Positions 43,531 to 53,442 are shown, counted from the stretch's first letter. The stretch is DNA of 64,000 bases from Mycobacterium kansasii ATCC 12478 (GCF_000157895.3 NC_022663.1:992001-1056000), one strand, 5' to 3'. The notes: generated by a model from the letters alone, not told the origin. Numbers and translations: made by a program.

Positions 43531-44046
43531 CTACGAGTGCGGTATCGGGCCCAGTGCTTTCAGCTTGCCGTCGAGTCCGATCTGAAATCGAACCGTGCCC
43601 ATACCGCTGGGACAGCATTCGGGATCACCGCCGACTCGCCACCGGTACTGGACCGTCACGGTGTCATCACCGGGAGGCAGCACCGTTATGTAGGGTTTCG
43701 GATCGGGGGTCGGCGATCCCAACGGAGTGTTCCGGTCGAAGAACAGCAACTGCTGCGGAGTCGACTCGGAGGCGATGGTAGGGATGATCTGCACCCAGTA
43801 CAGCCGGCATTTCCTGGTGTGTCCCCGTGCGATTTCCACCCAGTTGGACCCTGGCACCTCGATCGGGACGGCGGCTATGGACTGTCGCACCGTGTCGGCC
43901 GTCGGTCCATCGGACTGCCTGCAGGTATCCGGCGGCGGAGGCGGCGGTGTCGACGAATTCCCTGCGCAACCGGCAGCCCCGGCAATCCCTGCGATCCCGA
44001 GCAGCGCACCCAGGTACAGGCGGATAACAGCCGGCCGACGACGCAC
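43531..44046 (-). CDS. lppP: LppP/LprE-family lipoprotein
   Basis: A 171-residue lipoprotein: signal sequence AVIRLYLGALLGIAGIAGAAG ends at a lipobox cysteine (AGAAGC), followed by a proline run. The mature domain has DTCRQSDGPTADTVRQSIA and SNWVEIARGHTRKCRLYWVQ, then DPECCPSGMGTVRFQ. This fits the LppP/LprE family and Rv2330c by position. The product is likely on the outer leaflet of the inner membrane; its function is unknown. It follows narK with a 217-base gap. Confidence 0.88.
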   Translation of the reverse strand: MRRRPAVIRLYLGALLGIAGIAGAAGCAGNSSTPPPPPPDTCRQSDGPTADTVRQSIAAVPIEVPGSNWVEIARGHTRKCRLYWVQIIPTIASESTPQQLLFFDRNTPLGSPTPDPKPYITVLPPGDDTVTVQYRWRVGGDPECCPSGMGTVRFQIGLDGKLKALGPIPHS

Positions 44047-44469
44047 CCCGCGAGCTTAGCGAAATCTGTGCACTACCAGGCAAATCTCTGTGGGCGAACC
44101 TCTTGGGGTCTGCGCAGACCCGGTTCGGGACGGACGCCGGGAGCTTGGCGAAAACTGTCAATGTTCCCCAAGTTTGGTCAAAACTGCAGCTGCACCGCCC
44201 CGACGGGCATCGCCGCAGGAAACTCGCGGGTAATCTGACCTCGAGATCACCGGTCGATGACGACCCGGGGATGACCGGCTCGGCTTGACGGCCCGGCAGA
44301 CGTGTTCGCCGAGTTCCAGCAACGCACTGGGACGGCTAACCCGCTGCGAGGAAACCGTAAAACGGCCGAAACGTCCGACATCCCGTACCGAAACATCCTT
44401 GTCGCAGGATTTGGCGAATACACCGTTGCGCAGTGGTGCGTAGCAGCGGTTGCAGAAAGGACGTAAGGC
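44047..44469. promoter_or_regulatory. Regulatory region upstream of the nitrate reductase
   Basis: No gene is seen in these 423 bases. A perfect 16-bp palindrome GGGTCTGCGCAGACCC lies at 44106-44121. An 18-bp direct repeat (GAGCTTAGCGAAATCTGT at 44052-44069, and GAGCTTGGCGAAAACTGT at 44141-44158) flanks it. Further right, GTAAAACGGCCGAAAC near 44357 loosely resembles a GlnR-type site. The layout suggests a controlled promoter for nitrate assimilation, but the binding proteins are not known. Confidence 0.4.
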
Positions 44470-47400
44470 GTGGCCAGGGAACTCATGGCGCCCGGTAAGG
44501 ACGCCGTGGAGACTATGTGCGCCTATTGCGGCGTGGGCTGCGGCATTGTGCTAGAGGTCACAACGGACTCGGCAACCGGAAAGCGCCACATTGCCAAGTC
44601 AATTGGCCGCACCTCACATCCGGCTAATTCTGGGCGGTTGTGCACCAAGGGCGCCACCACCGCCGACCTGCTCGCCGCACCGGGACGCCTGGAGTCGGCA
44701 TACCTGCGTAACGACCGCGGGGAGCCCCTCGAACCCGTCGCCATCGACGCTGCGATCACCCACTGCGCCAAGCGGTTACGCGCCATCATCGATGAGCACG
44801 GCCCGGACGCCGTCGCGGTGTACGTCTCGGGACAGATGTCCATCGAGGCCCAGTACCTGGCCAACAAGCTGACCAAGGGGTTCATCGGCACCAACCAGAT
44901 CGAGGCGAATTCGCGGCTGTGCATGGCCGGTGCCAGTTCGGGTTACAAGCTGTCGTTGGGAGCAGACGGACCGCCCGGCTCGTATGAGGATTTCGATCAG
45001 GCCGACGTGTTTTTCGTCATCGGCGCCAATATGGCCGACTGCCACCCGATCCTGTTCCTGCGGATGATGGAACGCGTTCAAGCGGGCGCCAAATTGATCG
45101 TCGTGGACCCGCGCCGCACCGCGACCGCGGACAAGGCGGACCTGTTCCTGCAGATCGCCCCCGGAACCGACCTGGCGCTGCTCAACGGCTTACTGCAGCT
45201 GATCGTCGAAAACGGCCACACAGACCCGCATTTCATCGCCGAGTTCACCGAGGGCTGGGAGGTGATGCCGAGCTTTCTCGAGCAGTTCACACCCGAGGTG
45301 GTCTCCGAAATCACCGGCATCCCTGTCGAAGACATTCGCACTGCAGCGCGCTGGATCGGCGAGGCCGCAAATTGGATGAGCTGCTGGACGATGGGACTCA
45401 ATCAGAGCACCCATGGCACCTGGAACACCAATGCGCTGTGCAACCTGCATCTGGCCACCGGCGCGATCTGCAAGCCGGGCAATGGCCCCTTCTCCCTCAC
45501 CGGGCAGCCCAATGCCATGGGCGGACGCGAAATGGGTTACATGGGTCCGGGTCTGCCGGGCCAGCGCTCGGTGCTCTCGGCCGCCGACCGCGAATTCGTG
45601 GAGCAGCAGTGGGGCATTGCCCACGGGTCCCTGCGCACCGACGTCAGCGCCGGTGTGGTCGACATGTTCTCCCGGATGGCCGCCGGCGACATCAAGGCAT
45701 GCTGGATCATGTGCACCAATCCCGTTGCCACTGTGGCTAATCGGAAGACGGTGCTGGCCGGGCTGGAGAAGGCCGAACTGGTGATCACCCAGGACTCGTT
45801 CGCGGAGACCGAGACCAACGAGTACGCAACCGTGTTGCTGCCCGCCGCGCTGTGGACCGAGTCCGAGGGGGTGATGGTCAATTCCGAGCGGACCATGACG
45901 TTGTTCCAGAAGGCCGTCGAGCCGGTCGGACAGGCGCTGCCGGACTGGCAGATCATTGCCCGGATCGCTTGCGAGATGGGCTATTCGGAGTCGTTCAGCT
46001 ACCAATCCGCCGCCGACGTGTTCGACGAAATCACGCGGTTCTCGAACCCGGCAACCGGATATGACCTGCGAGGCATCAGCTACGACAGGTTGCGGCAGAC
46101 ACCGTTGCAGTGGCCCTGCCCACCAGACAGCAGTGGCCGCAACCCGATCCGCTACCGCAACGACGGGGTCAGCCAGACACGGTTGGTGCGCGACGACGGC
46201 ACGGTGCCGCGGTTGGCTTTCCCGACCGCCAGCGGACGTGCGGTGTTCTTCGCCCGCCCCCATCTGCTGCCCGACGAGATGCCCGACGGTGACTACCCGT
46301 TCCTGCTCAACACCGGACGCCTGCCGCACCAATGGCACACGCTGACCAAGACCGGCAAGGTCGCCAAACTCAACAAACTCAACCCGGGCCCGCTGGTCGA
46401 GATCCACCCCGATGACGCCACGCGGCTGCAGATCCGCGACGGTGACCACGTCGAGATAGCGTCTCGCCGCGGCCGCGCGGTGCTGCCTGCCCTGGTCACC
46501 GACCGGGTGCGGCCCGGCAACTGTTTTGCCCCGTTCCACTGGAACGACGTCTTCGGCGAGTACCTCTCGATCAATGCGGTCACCAACGACGCCGTCGACC
46601 CGATATCGCGGCAACCGGAATACAAGGCGTGTGCGGTCACCTTGACGAAGGTTGCCCAACGCGCAGCCGAGCCACCTTCGGCAGACGAACCCAGCGAGGC
46701 CGGCGCACCCGAACCGGTACTCACCGACACCCCGCGCCTCGATCTGGCCGACGTCGACGCACTCGCCGAATTCCTCGGAGTGGCAACCGAACCGATGCCC
46801 CAGTTCGGTCCGTTCGCTCGTTCCTACCTTGCCGGTTTACTGGCGGGGCTGCGCACCGAAACCGGTCGGCGGATGGCCGGGGTGCCCACCGTGCCGGTCA
46901 GCGCTCCCTTCGATACCCCCACCCGGCTATGGCTGGACGGCTTGCTCGCGGGAATGTTCGCGCGCACCGAGACGCCGCAACCGGTGCCGGTCGCCCGACC
47001 TCGCGCCGCCGACGCTCACCCCGAAGAGCCCGCCGAGGCAACCGCGCCGATCGTGGTGTTGTGGGCGTCGCAAACCGGGACCGCGGAAGAGTTCGCCGCC
47101 GATGTCGCCGCGCAACTGCGCGCGGCCCAGCTGCCGGTCGCGTTGCACGGCATGGACGAGTTCCCGGTGTCGCGGCTGCCGACGGTTGAGCAGCTGTTAC
47201 TGATCACCAGCACCACCGGGGACGGCGAGCCACCGGACAACGGCTCAGCCTTCTGGCGGGCGCTGACGACTGAAACCGCGCCGGAGCTGGCCGGTATCCG
47301 CTATGCCGTCCTGGCGCTGGGCGACTCCAACTATGCCAACTTCTGCGGTCACGGGCGCGCACTGGACCAGCGTCTGGCCGAACTGGGAGCGACCCGCATC

Positions 47401-48672
47401 ATCGACCGCGTCGACTGCGAACCCGACTACGAGGATCCCGCCGCCGGCTGGCTGAGCCGGGTTCTGCGCGAGCTGCGCAGCTCGGTGTCGACCACGGTCA
47501 CACCACGTCACATCTCACCGACGGCTACCCGAACACCACCGGCGTTCACGAAAAAGAACCCACTGATCACCAACGTGGTCCGAAATACCATGCTCAGTAA
47601 GCCGCGGTCAGGAAAAGACGTGCGGCAGTTGGTTTTTCACGCTCCCGAGCAAGCGGTCAGTTACGAAGCCGGCGACGCGCTGGGGGTGTGGCCCCGCAAC
47701 GACAGCCGGCTGGTCGACGAATGGCTGACGGTGACCGGACTGAATGGCCACACCGAAGTCGACGTCGTCAACCACGGGTCGATGTCGCTGCGCGCGGCGT
47801 TGACCGATCGGCTCGAGATCGCGCACATCAGTCCCGCCCTGCTGCGCTTCGTCCAGCAACGCACCGCAGACCGCGACGTCGCCGACCAGCTCGCCGACCT
47901 GATGTGCCCGGAAAACAAAGCTGCCCTTGATGATTGGTCCTGGGGTCGGCAGTCGGTCGACCTGCTGGCGCAGGCGCCGGTCACCGCGACCGCCGACGAG
48001 TGGCTAGCCGTACTCAAACCGCTTCAGCCGCGGCTGTATTCGATATCGTCCAGCCCCAAACAGCACCCGGGGGAAGTGCACCTGACCGTGTCGCCGGTGC
48101 GGTACAACTTCCAGGGCGTGCCGCGGCGCGGGGTGTGCTCGACCTATCTGGCCGACCGCTCCCCCAGCGACGAGATCGCGGTCTATGTGAAGAAAGCCAG
48201 CAGCTTTCGGTCGCCCAGTGATCCGCACACGCCGATGATCATGATCGGTCCCGGAACCGGTATCGCGCCTTTTCGGGCGTTCCTGCAGGAGCGACGCGCG
48301 CTCGGCCACACCGGACCGAACTGGTTGTTCTTCGGGGAACGCCACGCCGCCACCGACTTCTACTATCGCGAGGAGATCCAGGCGATGCATGCCGACGGCT
48401 TCCTCACCGAACTCGATCTTGCGTTCTCGCGCGATCAGCGGGAGAAGGTCTACGTGCAGCATCTGATGCGCCGGCGCGGAGCGCAGCTGTGGCAATGGCT
48501 GCAGGACGGAGCGCAACTATACGTGTGCGGCAACGCCGATCCGATGGCCAAAGATGTCGACCGCACGCTCTGCGACATCGCCGCCGAGCATGGACATCTC
48601 GATACCGAAGCGGCCACCGCCTACGTACGGTCGCTGAGCGCGGCCAAGCGCTACCACCGCGACGTGTACTAA
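44470..48672 (+). CDS. Single-chain assimilatory nitrate reductase fused to CysJ-like reductase
   Basis: A 1400-residue fusion. The first 720 residues form a molybdopterin nitrate reductase: 4Fe-4S cysteines CAYCGVGCG with a fourth in RLCTKG, then the SGQMSIEAQYLANKL and NSRLCMAGASSGY regions, and a molybdopterin-binding C-terminal lobe (NTGRLPHQWHT). A linker leads to a flavodoxin domain (about 855-1000, LWASQTGTAEEFA, STTGDGEPPDN). A FAD/NADPH module (about 1015-1400) has RLYSISSSPKQ, GVCSTYLAD, GPGTGIAPFRAF and YVCGNADPMAKDV. It can take electrons from NADPH by itself. GTG 44470 follows AAAGGACG. The nearby narK should supply nitrate. Confidence 0.93.
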   Translation: MARELMAPGKDAVETMCAYCGVGCGIVLEVTTDSATGKRHIAKSIGRTSHPANSGRLCTKGATTADLLAAPGRLESAYLRNDRGEPLEPVAIDAAITHCAKRLRAIIDEHGPDAVAVYVSGQMSIEAQYLANKLTKGFIGTNQIEANSRLCMAGASSGYKLSLGADGPPGSYEDFDQADVFFVIGANMADCHPILFLRMMERVQAGAKLIVVDPRRTATADKADLFLQIAPGTDLALLNGLLQLIVENGHTDPHFIAEFTEGWEVMPSFLEQFTPEVVSEITGIPVEDIRTAARWIGEAANWMSCWTMGLNQSTHGTWNTNALCNLHLATGAICKPGNGPFSLTGQPNAMGGREMGYMGPGLPGQRSVLSAADREFVEQQWGIAHGSLRTDVSAGVVDMFSRMAAGDIKACWIMCTNPVATVANRKTVLAGLEKAELVITQDSFAETETNEYATVLLPAALWTESEGVMVNSERTMTLFQKAVEPVGQALPDWQIIARIACEMGYSESFSYQSAADVFDEITRFSNPATGYDLRGISYDRLRQTPLQWPCPPDSSGRNPIRYRNDGVSQTRLVRDDGTVPRLAFPTASGRAVFFARPHLLPDEMPDGDYPFLLNTGRLPHQWHTLTKTGKVAKLNKLNPGPLVEIHPDDATRLQIRDGDHVEIASRRGRAVLPALVTDRVRPGNCFAPFHWNDVFGEYLSINAVTNDAVDPISRQPEYKACAVTLTKVAQRAAEPPSADEPSEAGAPEPVLTDTPRLDLADVDALAEFLGVATEPMPQFGPFARSYLAGLLAGLRTETGRRMAGVPTVPVSAPFDTPTRLWLDGLLAGMFARTETPQPVPVARPRAADAHPEEPAEATAPIVVLWASQTGTAEEFAADVAAQLRAAQLPVALHGMDEFPVSRLPTVEQLLLITSTTGDGEPPDNGSAFWRALTTETAPELAGIRYAVLALGDSNYANFCGHGRALDQRLAELGATRIIDRVDCEPDYEDPAAGWLSRVLRELRSSVSTTVTPRHISPTATRTPPAFTKKNPLITNVVRNTMLSKPRSGKDVRQLVFHAPEQAVSYEAGDALGVWPRNDSRLVDEWLTVTGLNGHTEVDVVNHGSMSLRAALTDRLEIAHISPALLRFVQQRTADRDVADQLADLMCPENKAALDDWSWGRQSVDLLAQAPVTATADEWLAVLKPLQPRLYSISSSPKQHPGEVHLTVSPVRYNFQGVPRRGVCSTYLADRSPSDEIAVYVKKASSFRSPSDPHTPMIMIGPGTGIAPFRAFLQERRALGHTGPNWLFFGERHAATDFYYREEIQAMHADGFLTELDLAFSRDQREKVYVQHLMRRRGAQLWQWLQDGAQLYVCGNADPMAKDVDRTLCDIAAEHGHLDTEAATAYVRSLSAAKRYHRDVY

Positions 48673-48770
48673 CCACTAACCCAGAACTCGCACTTGGTGG
48701 ACTCTTCGGGGCGCGTCCAGGCCCCCGGCGTTACCGTGGCTTGACGCGTCAGGTCACGGACGGAGATGTG

Positions 48771-50411
48771 ATGAGCGATGCCCACGTGCCCCGGTTTCCG
48801 GCAGCACTGTCCACGCCCAGTCTCAATCGCGGGGTCGGCTTCACCCACGAGCAACGCCGGCAGCTCGGCCTCGTCGGTCGCCTTCCGGCCGCGGTACTCA
48901 CCCTGGACCAACAGGCCGACCGGGTATGGCATCAACTGCAGAGCCTGGCCACCGATCTGGGCCGCAACCTGCTGCTCGAACAGCTGCATTACCGCCACGA
49001 ACTGCTCTACTACAAGGTGCTGATCGACCATCTGCCCGAACTGATGCCGGTGGTGTATACGCCGACGGTCGGCGAAGCGATCCAACGGTTCTCGGATGAA
49101 TACCGTGGGCAACGCGGCCTGTTCCTGAGCATCGACGAACCCGACGACATCGCGGCGGCCTTCGAAACCCTGGGGCTCGGACCAGACGACGTCGACCTGA
49201 TCGTCTGCACCGACGCCGAAGCCATCCTGGGCATCGGCGACTGGGGCGTCGGCGGCATCCAGATCGCGGTGGGCAAACTGGCGCTCTACACCGCCGGTGG
49301 CGGCATCGATCCGCGCCGCTGCCTGGCGGTGTCGCTCGACGTCGGCACCGATAACGAGCAGCTGCTGCAGGACCCGTTCTATCTGGGTAATCGGCACGCC
49401 CGGCGCAGCGGCGCCGAATACGACGAGTTCATCAAGCGCTACATCGAGACAGCCCACCGGATGTTTCCGCGGGCAATGCTGCACTTCGAGGACTTCGGGC
49501 CGGCCAACGCGCGGATGATCCTGCAGACCTACGGTGTGCAGTACAGCGTGTTCAACGACGACGTGCAAGGTACCGGCGCGGTGGTGGTGGCCGCCATCGA
49601 CGGGGGATCGCACGTCACCGGCGTCCCGGTCCGCGACCAGAAGGTGATCGTCTTCGGGGCCGGCACCGCGGGAATGGGTGTCGCCGACCAGATCCGGGAC
49701 GCCATGGTGGCCGACGGCGCCACCGTCGAGCAGGCGGCGTCGCAGATCTGGGCCATCGACAAGCAGGGGCTGCTGTTCGACGACATGGAGGGTCTGCGGG
49801 AATTCCAGCTGCCCTACGCCAAAAACCGTAACCGGCTGGGCGTCCAGGCACGGATCGGACTGGTCGACGCGATCAAGCTGGCCTCGCCGACCGTGTTGCT
49901 CGGCTCCTCGACGGTCTCCGGCGCGTTCACCCAGGAGGTCGTCGAAGCGATGACGGCATCGTGCGAACGCCCGATGATCTTCCCGCTGTCCAATCCCACC
50001 TCGCGGATGGAAGCCATGCCGGCCGACGTCCTGACGTGGTCGAACGGAAAGGCTCTAGTTGCTACCGGTACCCCGGTCGCGCCCGTCGAATACGACGGCA
50101 CCACCTACACCATCGGCCAGGCCAACAACGTGCTGGTGTTTCCGGGCATCGGTCTGGGCGTCGTCGTGGCCGGAGCCCGGCTGCTGACCCAGGGCATGCT
50201 GCGTGCGGCGGCCAAAGCCCTTGCGCGCCGGGCTAATCCGACCAAGACCGGGGACTCGCTGTTGCCCGACGTTCAGGATCTCCGCGGGATTTCTGCGACG
50301 GTCGCCGAGGCCGTCTATCACGCCGCAGTCGACGACGGCGTAGCCACCAAGGCCCATGACGACGTCGCGCGAGCCATCGTCGAGACCATGTGGCTGCCGG
50401 TCTACGACTGA
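48771..50411 (+). CDS. mez: NAD-dependent malic enzyme
   Basis: A 546-residue malic enzyme of the SfcA/MaeA type, matching Rv2332. Visible motifs are MPVVYTPTVGEAI near residue 90, VVCTDAEAILGIGDWG-like IVCTDAEAILGIGDWGVGG, the metal/substrate region HFEDFGPANARMIL and VFNDDVQGTGAVV, the NAD-binding GAGTAGMGVADQI, and IFPLSNPTSRMEA. It oxidatively decarboxylates malate to pyruvate, supplying reducing power. ATG at 48771 follows ACGGAG; the long frame upstream to 48489 is a shadow inside the reductase. Confidence 0.95.
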   Translation: MSDAHVPRFPAALSTPSLNRGVGFTHEQRRQLGLVGRLPAAVLTLDQQADRVWHQLQSLATDLGRNLLLEQLHYRHELLYYKVLIDHLPELMPVVYTPTVGEAIQRFSDEYRGQRGLFLSIDEPDDIAAAFETLGLGPDDVDLIVCTDAEAILGIGDWGVGGIQIAVGKLALYTAGGGIDPRRCLAVSLDVGTDNEQLLQDPFYLGNRHARRSGAEYDEFIKRYIETAHRMFPRAMLHFEDFGPANARMILQTYGVQYSVFNDDVQGTGAVVVAAIDGGSHVTGVPVRDQKVIVFGAGTAGMGVADQIRDAMVADGATVEQAASQIWAIDKQGLLFDDMEGLREFQLPYAKNRNRLGVQARIGLVDAIKLASPTVLLGSSTVSGAFTQEVVEAMTASCERPMIFPLSNPTSRMEAMPADVLTWSNGKALVATGTPVAPVEYDGTTYTIGQANNVLVFPGIGLGVVVAGARLLTQGMLRAAAKALARRANPTKTGDSLLPDVQDLRGISATVAEAVYHAAVDDGVATKAHDDVARAIVETMWLPVYD

Positions 50412-50429
50412 ATGCGGCCGTAATCCCGC

Positions 50430-52349
50430 TCAGCCGGCGTTCGTACCGCCCTCGGCGATACGGCGTACCGCGCTGATGAACACGTCGACCTCGTCGAAGG
50501 TGTTGTAGAAGGCGAACGACGGGCGAACCGTGGCCTCCAACCCGTAGCGACGCAGGATCGGCTGGGCGCAGTGATGGCCGGCGCGCACCGCGATGCCCTC
50601 GGCGTTGAGTGCCTTGCCCACCTCGAGAGGCTCATGGCCGGCCAGCACGAACGACAACACACTGGCCTTCTCGGTCGCGGTGCCCACCAGGCGGACACCG
50701 GGGACATCGGCCAGTCGCGGGGTCGCATACTGCAACAGCGCGTGCTCGTAGGCGGCGATACGCTCGACACCCACCCGCTCGACGTAACGCAATGCCTCCC
50801 CGAGACCCACCGCATCGGCGATGTTGCCGGTGCCGGCTTCGAACTTACTCGGCGGCCCCTGATACAGCGAGCGCTCCATGGTGACGTCGGTGATCATGTT
50901 GCCACCCCCCTGCCAGGGCGGTGTCTCGGCGAGAGCGTCCTCGCGCCCGTAGAGCACACCGATTCCGGTGGGGCCGTAGACCTTGTGCCCGGAGAACGCG
51001 AAGAAATCGGCTCCGAGCTCGGCAACGTCGATCGGCAGGTGCGGAATCGACTGGGCACCGTCGATCAGCACCCGGGCGCCGTATCGGTGTCCGAGCTCGA
51101 CAATCTGGTGTACCGGTGTCACGGTGCCCAAGGCATTCGAGACATGAGTTGCCGCAACGAGTTTGGTCTTCGGACCCAGCAGCGCCTCGAACTCCGACAG
51201 CAGCAGATTGCCGGCTTCATCAACCGGTGCCACTTTCAGCACGGCACCGGTCTGCTGCGAAATAAGTTGCCACGGAACGATATTGGCGTGGTGCTCCAAG
51301 TGGGTGATGACGATCTCGTCACCCGGGCGCAGATGTTTTCCACCCCATGCGTAGGCCACCAGATTGATGGCCTCGGTGGTGCCGCGGACAAAAATGATCT
51401 CTTCGTCGCGGGCGGCGCCGATGAAGCGGCGGATGGTGTCGCGCGCCTCTTCGTAGGCATCGGTGGCCCGGGCCGCCAGCTCGTGCGCGGCGCGGTGGAT
51501 GTTGGAGTTTTCGTGGGCGTAGAAGTGCGCGAGCCGGTCGATGACCACTTGCGGCTTTTGGGTGGTCGCCGCGTTGTCGAACCAGATCAACGGCTTACCG
51601 TGGACCGTCTCCCGAAGGATCGGAAAGTCGGCACGCACGGCCTCGACGTCGAAGACATCGATCGCCCGGTGATCGTCGTCCGGCTTAGGCACCGAGTCGG
51701 CCTCGGTCAGCAACGGGGTGAGGAAGGAGTAGCTGCGCTCGTCACCGAGCGGCCGGTCGCGGCGGGCCGGTACGGTGTCGGACCAACCGAGGTCGCCGAC
51801 CGACAGCGCCGCACGTGGCCATTCGGGCCGCAGGACCGGTATCGAGCCGTGCGGAGCCACCGGAACGCGGGGCGCCGCTCCGGCCAGCACCCCCGGCACC
51901 GTCGGCACGATGCCCGAAGTCGGTACCGCGAACGTCGTCAGCTCACCGGCACCCGGTGGGTAGCGATCCGCCACCCCGGCAGCGGTGGTGGCCGCCGATG
52001 GCGCTGCCGTCGTATCCGGAACACTTCCGCGCGGAGCTACCGGTGCCGTCTGGGGCAGCCCCTCGGGCTCCGGTGACGCCGGCGCCGGCAAGTAGATGTC
52101 GGCTACGCCGACGGACGGAACCGCAGCCGGCACCACGTCGAACGCGCCGGCGGTTGCCCGCCCGGCCGCCGCTGCGGCCGTCATGTCGGGCATGTTGCCG
52201 CGCGGGGCCACCGGAGCCGCCTGCGGCGGGCTGTCGAAGCCCGGCCGAATGCCGGCAGCGTAGAGCTGACCGGCCAATGCGGCCAGCTCCGCGGCGCTGA
52301 TCGGCGCCTCACCTGCGGCGTCTGGCGGCAGGTACTCACTTGTACTCAT
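50430..52349 (-). CDS. Family 2A encapsulin cargo: cysteine desulfurase
   Basis: A 639-residue protein. Residues 1-225 are disordered and targeting-like, with three copies of a PVAPxGxxP motif (about 46-54, 103-111 and 163-171). The rest is a SufS-type class V desulfurase: WFDNAATTQKP, THLEHHANIVPWQ, PLP lysine in FFAFSGHKVYGPTG and catalytic Cys in VRAGHHCAQP. The reaction is cysteine to alanine plus persulfide. The ATG at 52349 overlaps the end of the shell gene by 14 bases. In characterised family 2A systems the N-terminal repeats load the enzyme into the shell and sulfur is stored or handled inside. Confidence 0.93.
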   Translation of the reverse strand: MSTSEYLPPDAAGEAPISAAELAALAGQLYAAGIRPGFDSPPQAAPVAPRGNMPDMTAAAAAGRATAGAFDVVPAAVPSVGVADIYLPAPASPEPEGLPQTAPVAPRGSVPDTTAAPSAATTAAGVADRYPPGAGELTTFAVPTSGIVPTVPGVLAGAAPRVPVAPHGSIPVLRPEWPRAALSVGDLGWSDTVPARRDRPLGDERSYSFLTPLLTEADSVPKPDDDHRAIDVFDVEAVRADFPILRETVHGKPLIWFDNAATTQKPQVVIDRLAHFYAHENSNIHRAAHELAARATDAYEEARDTIRRFIGAARDEEIIFVRGTTEAINLVAYAWGGKHLRPGDEIVITHLEHHANIVPWQLISQQTGAVLKVAPVDEAGNLLLSEFEALLGPKTKLVAATHVSNALGTVTPVHQIVELGHRYGARVLIDGAQSIPHLPIDVAELGADFFAFSGHKVYGPTGIGVLYGREDALAETPPWQGGGNMITDVTMERSLYQGPPSKFEAGTGNIADAVGLGEALRYVERVGVERIAAYEHALLQYATPRLADVPGVRLVGTATEKASVLSFVLAGHEPLEVGKALNAEGIAVRAGHHCAQPILRRYGLEATVRPSFAFYNTFDEVDVFISAVRRIAEGGTNAG

Positions 52350-53259
52350 GGAACTGGTCCACCGCCACGTCGTCGAGCACGGCAAGCGCATCGTCGGTGA
52401 GCACGGCCAACGACGTGTAAAGAGTCACCAGATAGGTCGCGATCGCCGATTGGTTGATGCCGGTGAACCGCACCGACAGCCCCGGCGCCTGCTCCCCCAC
52501 CAGCCCGGGCTGGAACAGGCCCACCACGCCCTGGCGTTCTTCGCCGGTGCGCACCAGGATGAACTTGGTCTTGCCGTCGACAACCGGCACCTTGTCCGAG
52601 GGAATCAATGGGATGCCGCGCCAGGTGATGAACTGCGCGCCGAACAGGCTCACCACCGGCGGCGGCACACCACGGTAGGTGGCCTCACGGCCGAACGCCG
52701 CGATGCCCTGGGGGTGGGTCAGGAAAAAGCTGGGCGTCTTCCAGACCTTGGTGATCAGCGCGTCCAGATCGTCCGGCGTGGGCGCACCGGCCAGGGTCCG
52801 GATGGTCTGCCCGGGTGTCGCCTGGGCAAGCAAGCCGTACTCGGGGCTGTTGACCAGTTCGAACTCCTGGCGCTCCTTGATGGTTTCGATGGTCAGTCGC
52901 AACTGCTGCGCGATCTGGTCATGCGGACTGGAGTAGAGGTCGGACACCCGGGTGTGGATGTCGAGCAGCGTGGAGATGGTTCGCAGCGTGTACTCCCGCG
53001 GGCTGGTCTCATAGTCGACGTAGGTCTCCGGCAGCGGCCCGTCCGTGCCGGCGCCCGCCTCGGCCTTGATCGCCACCCGCTCGGGGTTGATCACCCGGTT
53101 CACCCGATAGATACCCGCTTCCACCGGCACCCAGCTGAGCAGATGCAGCAACCAGCGGGGCGTGATCGTCGACAGCTGCGGGACGGTCTTGGTGGCGTTG
53201 GCAAGCTGCCTGGCAGCAAGATCACCCAGTGCCTGAGACTCGTTTTGCGGCGAACTCAT
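52336..53259 (-). CDS. Family 2A encapsulin shell protein (major membrane protein I)
   Basis: A 307-residue protein with the HK97-like fold pattern of the SrpI/MMP-I group: VPVEAGIYRVNRVINPERVA, DYETSPREYTLRTISTLLDI, RTGEERQGVVGLFQPGLV and the C-terminal AIATYLVTLYTSLAVLTDDAL. It matches the 35-kDa antigen known from M. leprae and M. avium, now recognised as a family 2A nanocompartment shell. ATG at 53259 has GGAAGGA upstream. The gene is divergent from the cysteine leader operon with about 190 bases between, so both sulfur operons could share control. Confidence 0.95.
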   Translation of the reverse strand: MSSPQNESQALGDLAARQLANATKTVPQLSTITPRWLLHLLSWVPVEAGIYRVNRVINPERVAIKAEAGAGTDGPLPETYVDYETSPREYTLRTISTLLDIHTRVSDLYSSPHDQIAQQLRLTIETIKERQEFELVNSPEYGLLAQATPGQTIRTLAGAPTPDDLDALITKVWKTPSFFLTHPQGIAAFGREATYRGVPPPVVSLFGAQFITWRGIPLIPSDKVPVVDGKTKFILVRTGEERQGVVGLFQPGLVGEQAPGLSVRFTGINQSAIATYLVTLYTSLAVLTDDALAVLDDVAVDQFHEYK

Positions 53260-53436
53260 CGTTGTCCTTCCGTGCATGATCGATCCCTGCGCAGGCGCCG
53301 GGCCTGGAGGTCGGGTGCATTCTCGGGCGCAATCATCGTCGGTCGCGCCCCGACGTCCGCTGAGCGTATTCGACGCGGTTGGCCGGGCAAAGCGTTACAT
53401 CATCGCTGAGCCGAACGTCAGATACGCGGCATGCCT

Positions 53437-53442
53437 TATAGT
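53437..53442 (+). promoter_or_regulatory. -10 promoter element for leaderless cysteine leader
   Basis: TATAGT lies 7 bases upstream of ATG 53450, placing the expected transcription start at or next to the A of that ATG. This is the arrangement of leaderless mycobacterial messages. Confidence 0.55.

Noticed and set aside
45190..46659. Minus-strand open frame of 489 codons inside the nitrate reductase gene
   Set aside because: It lies opposite clear molybdopterin enzyme motifs, has no recognisable domain and is a GC artefact.
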